From Trebouxia sp. TZW2008 (lineage: Eukaryota > Chlorophyta > Trebouxiophyceae > Trebouxiales > Trebouxiaceae), in the NCBI GenBank assembly GCA_002118135.1, contig BDIU01000090.1, positions 124,001 through 188,000 of the forward strand: 64,000 bases of DNA. Reading direction: 5' to 3'. Position numbers and translations under genes: made by a program. Below, piece by piece: positions 55,999 to 64,000 of the stretch. Within the stretch, counting starts at the first letter, position 1; the number at the start of each line of letters is the position of its first letter. The notes under the pieces are model-generated. The model did no database searches, had not been told where the DNA came from, and saw nothing but the letters and a program-made list of their open reading frames with translations.

Positions 55999-56495
55999 CT
56001 TTTCTGCTCCAAGTCCGTGGTCAGTGTCTGTCCTTGTGCAAAATTGCTCTTTATTTCACTTCTCTGCCAATATCCCGAAATGCTGGCAGTACGTGTGTAC
56101 GATTGCGTTTGATGCTGGCATTCTGCAGGTCAGTACCCAAAGTTGTCTGTAGCTTGTCGAATAGACCAGTTCACATATTAATTTGTGCTGTCTGTGAGGC
56201 AGTTGGACTGCATGAAAGCACTTCACATCCATCAACTAAATGGAAATGTTGATGAGGGACCAGTGATGTGCATGCAATGCACTTCTTGCGGTCTCTCAAG
56301 GTCGGATCATTGCGCTTTTGAGTCCGCATGCATGCTCAACAGTAAAATCCTCGAGGATCTGACAGGAGGTCACTTTCAGAATTCTGGTCTCAGGCCAAAG
56401 TCCCAAATTGGTCAACAAACCTTCATTCTGTGTATCCGAGCAAGCAAAGCAGCAGGAGACTGCTGTGCATCACCCGTGGCAAAGACGTATTAACC
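55999..56495. other. Intergenic, nothing specific seen
   Basis: About 500 bases between two + strand genes. An open frame continues upstream of the aldehyde dehydrogenase ATG (from 56430), so a longer N-terminus is possible but looks unlike the family. Confidence 0.45.
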
Positions 56496-59400
56496 ATGGG
56501 CATCCCTGAGCGTCAGCTATATATCGGTGGGGGCTGGACCAAGCCATTGAAACAACAGACTTTCGACGTGTACTCACCATCGGCTGGAAGCAAGATTGGC
56601 ACCATACCTGCTGCAACTGCCGAAGACGTGGACAAGGCCATCACCGCAGCTCACAAAGCTTTCAAGTCTGGGTCATGGAGCAAAAAATCTGGAGGTCACA
56701 GGGCGAATTATCTCCGCGCGATCGCGGACAAGGTGCTGTACGATCTCGCTTCATATATATATGCCTTGTACACAAAGGACTGTTCTCGACACTGGTTGTG
56801 TTTGCCAGCCCCGCGCTCGGACGGCAGTCGTACTGCTTACAAGCGTGCTGACTGCACAAACCCCGACATTGAGGTGCACTAGTTGCTGACAGGCACAGTA
56901 TCTGCTTTCAGGTCAAGGAGAAGAAGACCGAACTGGCCAGGTTGGAGACAACTGACATGGGAAAGCCAATTCAAGAGGCTGAATGGGACATGGTCAGCGT
57001 TCTGCAACAGTTTCCTTTGCATGATCACATGCATTTGTGCCTCGATTGATGACCTGCTGAGCATGCATAGCACACAGCTTGCTGCTTGCATCACATGAGT
57101 GATCAAACGAGCTGCGCCTACCAAATGACAAACTCCATGACAACATTGCAACATTTGAGCTGAAAATGCGCTCTGAATTATTGTTGCACTATACTCATGC
57201 AATCAGGCTGACTGGCCGCCTATCGCTGCCAAGTGCAGCAACCAGGTGACATTCAGCACACTGAGAGGCGTTCTGCATGCTTGATGCTTCATCCTGTTTT
57301 GCATAAACCTGTCTCATCTTGCATTCAACCCTCAAGTCCTTGTAAAACACCTGGGTTCAGCAAGTCATCTGCAAGTGAATGATGAGTGTTCTTTTGCAGG
57401 ATGATGTAGCAGGCTGCTTTGAGTACTATGCAGAACTTGCCGAGAAGCTGGACACAAGGCAGGGCCAGCCGCTGCAGTTGCCAATGGAGGAGTTCAAGGG
57501 AGCTATCAGGCGTGAGCCCTTGGGAGTCGTTGCCCTGATCACGCCATGGAACTACCCCATGCTCATGGCTGCTGTGAGTGTCAAATGCCATTCTCAGCAG
57601 CCCACCCTGACCAAACTCCCCAATGCAGCAGCACTAAGCTGTCAAGCCCCGGGGTGCTTCTACTCACAGAGGCTCTCGTCATAATGTTTGAAGGCGTAGA
57701 ATTTCTGGTGTTTATTTGAGCCTTTTGGATGTCATACCTCTGCAGCTGAAGGATCACATGCATGCCATGAAGCCATTGCCATTGCATCCATCAGCAAGCA
57801 TTGCTTTGGGCGCCTCAATCCAAGGCAACTTCAGCACTGACATCTGGGAACAAGTGCGTTTCACCCTTCTGCGCACATGTCACGTGACCATGCTGACCTT
57901 GCATTTGTGGTGGTCCTCTTGGCAGGTGTTCCCCTTGTTGGCTGAAAGTAGCTGCATTGCCTGTACCAGCCATTCACATTGTCCCTTTGTTCATGTCTAT
58001 GCATGGTGCAGAGCAGGCATTAGGTTTGGTCAGTACCATGAGGGGCTTTGCTTTGCTGCAGCTGTACAAGCAGACAGGCTGCCGGCAATGATGCTTGTGC
58101 ACACATTGACGTGTGTACACACTGACCAACCCATACCTGTCAATGCAGTGGAAGGTGGCGCCGGCCCTAGGCGCCGGCAACTGCTGCATCCTGAACCCCT
58201 CAGAGCTGCGCAGCCACAACTGCTGTTCATGCACAAGCTCGACATGATGCGAGCTTACTGTAGCGGCTGCAGCAACAGTGAGCGTGTGTAAGCTATGATC
58301 ATCATGAGCTCTTTTTGGTTGCAGTGGAAGGTGGCGCCTGCCCTAGCTGCCGGCAACTGCTGCATCCTGAAGCCTTCAGAGCTGTGCAGCCTGACCTGCC
58401 TGGAGCTGGCAGCCATTGGCCATGAGGTTGGCCTGCCTGCCGGCGTCTTCAATGTCATCACTGGTACTGGTGTCGATGCTGGTGCGCCCCTCAGGTGTGT
58501 TGCCGCCCCACTCACACTTGCTGACCAACAGGCATGAAGTGATGAAAATTGCTTGTGAGGACCTCATCGCTCTGGCAGCTGTTGCCAATAAGGCAAGCCA
58601 GGTCAGACCCTTGGCTAGACCAGGTGGCCTTCACTCACCTTGTGCCCAATGGTGGAAATTTCCAGTGAACACGCTGCTAGCAATGCCATCCTTACCATTG
58701 CAGAGCTGCTAAGCATCTGTAGCTGTTGAATTGCAGTTCAGACCCTCGGCTTGCCAAGGTGGCATTCACTGGCAGCGTAATCAGCGGCAGGAAGGTGAAT
58801 GCCTGTGCTGCTAGCAACGGCATCCCCACCACTATGGAGCTGGGCGGAAAGTCAGCCCTGCTGGTTTTTGATGACGCTGATGTTGAGAAGGCTGTGGAGT
58901 GGTGCATGGTCAGTTACACACCCACTTGCTCATTTGTTCCATGACCCACTGGCTTGCTCGGTTGGCTTAAGATAGCAAGGTCTGTCACATGCAGTCGCTG
59001 AGCGGGCGCTGGCCAATACAGTCAGTCAACTGGCAGCTGTGTAAGCTTGACATGTCTTTTGTTGCTGAGTCCAAAAGGCAGTCTACGAGATTTGCCAACT
59101 GATGGACTGACTGCTGAACTGATTGATCCACTGATTATGTGAATGATGATTGGTTTACTTTTGGAGGGTTTGTCCAGTTTGGCATGTTCTGGACCAACGG
59201 CAGCAGCTCCATCCCAAAGCTGCTGGTACAAGAGGGCATCGTACACGACTTTGATAAGCAGCTCAACGCAGCACACATCTTCACATGTGCTGACTGAGCA
59301 GGTTGAATGTGTGCAGTTTGGGGTGTTCTGGACCAACGGCCAGATTTGCAGCTCCACCTCACGCTTGCTAGTGCAAGCAGGCTTCATCCAAGTCTTCTGT

Positions 59401-61527
59401 GGAACACAGCTCAAGGATGCAGACATGGCCACATGCACTACTGAAGGATGCTGACTTACATCCTATACATATTTGAGATTGTCTGCTGACAATTCTGTTG
59501 CATCCCAAAACAGGGAAAATCCGTGGATCGTGTTTGTACAGTTTGGTGTGTTCTGGACCAATGGCCAGATCTGCAGTTCCACCTCACGGCTGCTAGTGCA
59601 AGAGGGCATTGCACCAGCTTTCTATGAGCAGCTCAAGAAGCGGGCAGAGTCCATCAAGCAGTGCGACCCTCTGACTGAGGACTGCCGCATGGGGCCTGTG
59701 GTCAGCCAATCACAATTGGACAAGATCATGGACTTCATTGAGGTAATGTGACGGCCCAGTAACAGAGCCAGCACTCCATTCGGCTGCTTGTTATCAAGCC
59801 TAATCCTGACGTTTTATACATCACAGCAACATTTGGTTGTGCACACCCGCATGAGAGCGCGGCATATGCAGGGAATGAAATACAATGACATGTGAAGGTG
59901 ATTGAGGTTAGCTTTGGGCAGGTTGTTATATGCTGGTGCCTGCTGTTTCTTGTGTGGCCAAAACTTGCAAAATTGAAAGCCCTTGTAGCTGCACCTGACA
60001 GCTGTGTCATTGCAGGATGCAAAGAGCGAGGGCGGGGAGTTGCTGACCGGTGGTAGAAGGCCGCCTGGCTTGGACAAGGGCTACTATGTGCAACCCACTG
60101 TCTTCACAGGTATGGTACAAAGTAGTAACCCACGCTTACGTACATCTGTGACAGCCAGACACAGACCCCTTTGAACAAGCTTGGTCACACAACTTCACCA
60201 TGAAATGAGTCGTGAATCACTCTGATTGAATGCAGGTGTGGAAACAAGCACATCAACAGCTTTGACATAGATGTGGGTTGAGAATCCATTTGTGTGAGCA
60301 GATTGACTTTGGACAAATTGGATTTCACTGCTCACATGAGCAGCCAGCAGCGTCATCAAGCCTCACCATGAAGCACTCAGATGATGACGCCATTTAAAGC
60401 TATTGACAACGCACATATTACCTTGTGTAGGTATGAAGCCTGACATGCGTTTGTGGCGAGAGGAGGTGTTTGGGCCAGTGCTGGCTGCCATGACATTCAA
60501 GACTGAAGAAGAGGCGGTGCAGCTGGCAAATGCCAGTGAGTTCGGCCTGGCTGGCGCTGTCATCTCAGCTGATGAGCAGGTCTGCAATCATCTGTGCAGT
60601 CATCTGTGGTTCCAGATTTTGCAGCTGGCTTGCCTCTTCTGTACAAAGATTGTTGCCATCAACACGCTTTCATGTATGACTTGTCTCCAGACTGTAGCTG
60701 CGTATGCACCTAGTTGCTGGATTTCAAAGCCTGCCTAGCAAATGCGTGAATGAATGAAGGCATGATGCTGTGTGGCAATGCAGAGGTGTAAGCGGGTGGC
60801 TGAGGCCATGGAGGTGGGTATCATGTGGGTCAACTGCTCCCAGCCCTGCTTCTGTCAAGCTCCCTGGGGTGGTAACAAGGTCAGCCACCCCCGCTCGTCT
60901 TCACACAACAGCGACTCCTTGAATAGAGTGTGACTCAAGCTTGGTGCATTTGGCACAAGTCATTGTCCTACAGTCGGATGTTGCCTGCTGCTGCCAGCAT
61001 ATGACAGGCTTGTGATTTTGCGCTTTACAAACGAGCTTGTGATGTATGTGTTGTTATGTGATGCATATGAGTCTCTAAAATGGCAGTCATTTTATCATTA
61101 CACTGTCCCTTGCTCTGCTACAGTCACATCGCACATTTACTGTACGAAAACGCCACTTGTGCTGTTGCTAGTGCTTGTTGCAACGCCTTTTGCTTATTTG
61201 TGGGACTGCCCTGCCATTTTGTCCGCTCTCCTCCTGGCCACACTTGCTTTTGGTGAGTCGTGATACCATTTGATGAGTTTGTGCTGCTGCACTGAATCAA
61301 CAGGGCAGACTTGGTTTGTTACCTTACAGCACAGCATTGCCTGTGCCCATATGGTTCTGACAGTGAGGGTATGCTTGATTAAGCTGACATTCAGCCTGAT
61401 GTTGCAGGCCAGTGGGCATGGACGGGAGTTGGGAGAGTGGGGTCTGGAGGCTTATCTTTCAGTCAAACAGATCACCACTTACGTCTCAAAAGATAGATGG
61501 GATTGGTACCCTGCCTCAAAACTGTAA
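56496..61527 (+). CDS. BADH: Betaine aldehyde dehydrogenase (ALDH10), peroxisomal
   Basis: Oxidises betaine aldehyde (and probably other aminoaldehydes) with NAD+ to glycine betaine, an osmoprotectant. Exons: 56496-56732, 56912-56992, 57400-57573, 58325-58494, 58737-58908, 59542-59742, 60016-60109, 60431-60579, 60784-60879, 61408-61527, giving 497 residues, normal for the family. Motifs in order are [20 protein letters not shown] (cofactor pocket), [29 protein letters not shown] (catalytic glutamate), [14 protein letters not shown] (catalytic cysteine), EEVFGPVL and [16 protein letters not shown]. The last three residues are SKL, a type 1 peroxisome signal, as in many plant ALDH10 enzymes. 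Exons 4, 5 and 6 are each preceded by partial copies of themselves. Copy B of exon 6 keeps the catalytic cysteine. Confidence 0.93.
58145..58222 (+). repeat. Echo of the start of BADH exon 4
   Basis: CAGTGGAAGGTGGCGCCGGC through GGCAACTGCTGCATCCTGAA to CTCAGAGCTG repeats the acceptor and start of exon 4 (58322-58400), about 176 bases upstream. It then diverges. Confidence 0.85.
58603..58722 (+). repeat. Degenerate echo of BADH exon 5
   Basis: CAGACCCTTGGCTAGACCAG and GTGGCCTTCACTCACC, then GTGAACACGCTGCTAGCAATGCCATCC, mirror exon 5 (CAGACCCTCGGCTTGCCAAG, GTGGCATTCACTGGC, GTGAATGCCTGTGCTGCTAGCAACGGCATCC). Internal deletions destroy the frame. Confidence 0.8.
59178..59452 (+). repeat. Two extra copies of BADH exon 6
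   Basis: Copy A starts at 59178 and copy B at 59317, each after an AG acceptor. The real exon starts at 59542. Copy A reads [20 protein letters not shown] and lacks the QIC catalytic cysteine. Copy B reads [20 protein letters not shown], retains the cysteine, and stays open to a TGA at 59450-59452. Confidence 0.85.
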
Positions 61528-62194
61528 ATACTTGTAAACGCAACAGACACAGACACAGTCTGCATGGAAAATCAGGCTGTTATATAGTGCATGCTTCAGC
61601 AATGAATTGAACGCATTGGCTGATGCATTGAGCATTCCTATCATCAGCAAATTTGGTCAACAGCAAGCATCTTCACCTGCATGCTTGCATAACAGCAAAG
61701 ATGTGACACAAAAATATTGTTCGCCCATCACGACGTCAGGTGCTGGATACAGAATGACTCATGCCTTTTCAGCTAATATTGTTGATGTCATGACTGTAGC
61801 TGACTTGCGAGCTGCATGACATGCAAAAACAAATGCCTGCAGTAAATGGTACAAGTGCCTACACGGAAACTATTGCCTGCAAACATGTATTTGATCCAGC
61901 TTCAAGTCTGTGAAGGCAGTGGAAAGGATGATGCAGAGACAGCAGGTGGGCCACTCCTGGGAGCGATGCAGTGCAAATCGACAGCCTCAGTTGCACTTTA
62001 CATATGATACAGCTGGTAACACGTGGATGAGGTCACTCAACATACGAGCTTTTCTGTCAGCTCAGTAAACAGATGGCATTCACAATGATAAGACTGAAGG
62101 GAGACTGCACAAGACTTATGACCAATGAGCACTATGAGAGCAATACACAGTGACAGGCATGATGAGACAGCGCCTTTCAACATTTCTCACAAGG
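61528..62194. other. Convergent intergenic region
   Basis: Between the 3' ends of BADH (+) and the copper ATPase (-). TGTAA at 61533-61537 is a candidate poly(A) signal for BADH. No gene seen. Confidence 0.5.
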
Positions 62195-63918
62195 CTAGCT
62201 ACTGGCCCCTGCAGGGCTGCTTCCTCTTGCTGATGACTGCTGCTGCTGCTGCTGCTCTAGTTGCTGCTGCTGCTGTTCTATCTGCTGCTTTTGCAGATTG
62301 CTCTGCTGAAGCGCTGTTTCTGCTGCTGCTGGCTGTGACAAGTGCTTGACTGAGCTACCTTGCAGCTGAAGGGTCAGGGAGTTGCCCATCACTGCTAAAG
62401 AGCTCAAGCCCATCAAAGCACCTGCACTAATTCAGACTGTGTTACTTGACTTGAACCAATTATGATGCATGGGACATTGCAAGGTTGAGTAAGCACCAAT
62501 CATGCATCCGCCTATGCGCATGAGCTGTTACATTGAAATTATCTTGCATGCATCAAGAAGAACGCGCATAAGTGTGGACAAATTCAGATCAGTCTCAGCA
62601 TATTGATATGACTATTCTGTGTTCATGAAGTCAACCTTTCGCAACAGCATCATTGATAACTCAACCAGGGCAGCAAGAGTTGCACCTGAGATGGAGGGGG
62701 TGAGGGCTAGGCCCATGGAGGGTAGCAGGGCCCCTGCAGCCAGGGGGATGCCCACCAGGTTGTAGCCAAAGGCCCACCACAGGTTCTGCCGGATCTTGTT
62801 GAAGGTGGCGTGGCTCAGCTGAATGGCGTCCAGCACTTGTGGTATCTGCATGCATGTTGAATCAGCGAATCAGTGTGTGACAAACCTTGACACCGCAGCA
62901 CTGTACCCTTGCGAGCTGGGGTGTGCCCATAACACCTATGTGTCACCGACGTGTCTGTTGCGGAGCAAAATTGTAAGGTGAGAGAAGAGTTGACAGATTA
63001 GGATACTGCAAACAAACAATTATAGTGACAGCTTCTGAGGCAGCGTTCACCCAGCCAACAAACTCTTGTCCGGGCAAAAACATCTGTTGCAATGAGAGCA
63101 GCAACCCACTTGATCGACTTGATCGCCTAGCAGGACAATGTTGGCCACTTCTGAAGCAGCATCAACACCACCAGCCATTGCCCACATTGGTTTGAGCCAG
63201 GGCAGCAGCGTCATTCACAATAAGAGTTCCTCAATGGAAAGGATGACTTGCCTTGTCCCCTAGCAGCACACTGTTGGCCACTTCTGAAGCAGCATCAACA
63301 CCAGCCATGGCAATGCCTGTATTGACTTGAGCAAAGACAGCAGTGTCACTCACATTGAGGGTTTGTCAATGGAAAGAATGACTTGCCTTGTCCCCTAGCA
63401 ACACGCTGTTGGCCACTTCTGAAGCAGCATCAACACCGCCAGCCATAGCAATGACCACATTGGCTTGAGCCAGGGCAGCAGCGCCGTTAGGTCACACAAA
63501 CAACAGTCGCATCATGACCAGATTGCACCACAGCACTTGAGTGCCGACAACTTGTGAGGCAGCAATCATCCCGCCCACTGCCCTGACCCCTAAATATGGC
63601 ATAGCAACTGCAAACCATGCCATCTTTCCAAATAACAAAGTATCTGCTGACAACGGCGACTTGCCTTGTCGCCTAGCAGGACAATGTTGGCCACTTCTGA
63701 AGCAGCATCAACACCACCAGCCATAGCAATGCCCACATTGGCTTGAGCCAGGGCAGCAGCATCATTGACCCCATCCCCTACCATAGCCACCTTGCGCCCC
63801 CCCTGCTGCAGCTGCTCTATCAGCTGCGCCTTGCCGGCAGGCTTCACACCTGAGTACACCTTGCTGCCATGTATGCCCACAGCTGCGGCAACTGAGCTAG
63901 CGGACGCTGCCTGGTCCC
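62195..63918 (-). CDS. PAA1: PAA1/HMA6-type copper-transporting P1B ATPase, 3' end
   Basis: C-terminal part of a copper pump; the rest lies beyond the window. Exons on the minus strand: 63665-63918, 62686-62845, 62195-62421. Motifs in order: [35 protein letters not shown] (the hinge motif of P-type ATPases), [18 protein letters not shown], then [20 protein letters not shown] and [20 protein letters not shown] in the last membrane part. [20 protein letters not shown] follows, then a Q-rich tail. The GVNDAAALA and NLWWAFGYN wording is closer to PAA1 (plastid envelope) than PAA2. PAA1 imports copper into the plastid for plastocyanin and superoxide dismutase; function here is inferred. The 63665 donor is GCAAGT (a GC-AG intron), confirmed by family sequence on both sides. 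Confidence 0.88.
63105..63500 (-). repeat. Three echoes of the 3' end of the ATPase hinge exon
   Basis: About 90 bases of the exon end (GTTGGCCACTTCTGAAGCAG and CATCAACACC on the + strand) with donor sequence recur at ~63121-63215, ~63258-63350 and ~63398-63490. All lie in the intron just downstream in transcription. The two copies at ~63258 and ~63398 also duplicate the GC-type donor (GACTTGCCTTGTC). Each has lost bases within the VGIAMAGG segment or carries substitutions. Confidence 0.85.
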
Positions 63919-64000
63919 CTGCACATGTCAGAAGTCACTTCAGCGCCACTGCACAGCAATCGCAAGCATTCACTGTGTGCCTGCTGCTGAGACTGAATAC

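Noticed and set aside
1..64000. tRNA, rRNA or riboswitch genes
   Set aside because: No cloverleaf with A/B boxes, rRNA block or riboswitch aptamer was recognised by eye. A covariance-model scan was not possible.

Overview
This is nuclear DNA from a green alga, most likely a trebouxiophyte. Genes are split by many short GT-AG introns on both strands, and there are no bacterial operons or ribosome binding sites. The gene set mixes plant-lineage plastid proteins (an LPA3/DUF1995 protein, a CLC-e/f-type chloride channel, a PAA1-type copper ATPase, a peroxisomal betaine aldehyde dehydrogenase) with a class I cyclic-nucleotide phosphodiesterase, which land plants lack but green algae keep. Poly-Q/poly-A tracts and simple repeats are common. 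Exon models were built by hand from splice sites and reading phase. Each complete model listed sums to a whole number of codons.

Layout: 1-6.9 kb holds exon-like pieces of an unidentified + strand gene, swamped by four local tandem arrays. 7.9-13.8 kb is a secreted amidase-signature enzyme (+). 14.9-23.4 kb is an unidentified basic, probably nuclear protein (-). 23.7-25.7 kb is a Fanzor, the eukaryotic homologue of TnpB and a putative RNA-guided nuclease (-), bounded by a 19-bp direct repeat. 26.6-32.4 kb is a CLC channel (-) and 32.9-35.3 kb an LPA3-like plastid protein (-). Divergent from it, 35.9-46.7 kb is a PAS plus class I phosphodiesterase gene (+). 48.1-49.2 kb is an OST3/OST6 subunit (+), and 49.4-53.5 kb a MYB-JAMM (MYSM1-like) deubiquitinase (-). 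Divergent from that, 53.8-56.0 kb is an unrecognised 538-residue protein (+). 56.5-61.5 kb is betaine aldehyde dehydrogenase (+), and 62.2-64 kb the 3' end of a PAA1/HMA6-type copper ATPase (-).

Two observations stand out. One is the Fanzor with conserved RuvC and zinc-finger motifs. The other is a pervasive pattern of 'exon echoes': partial copies of an exon end, with its splice site and some intron, repeated tandemly in the adjacent intron. Independent examples occur in the amidase, nuclear-protein, CLC, phosphodiesterase, aldehyde dehydrogenase and copper-ATPase genes, and in the unidentified first gene. Usually one copy keeps the clean reading frame and the rest carry stops or frameshifts, though some stay open and could be alternative exons. 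I have not seen such density described for an algal genome, but could not search. Two new-looking interspersed repeat families also appear.
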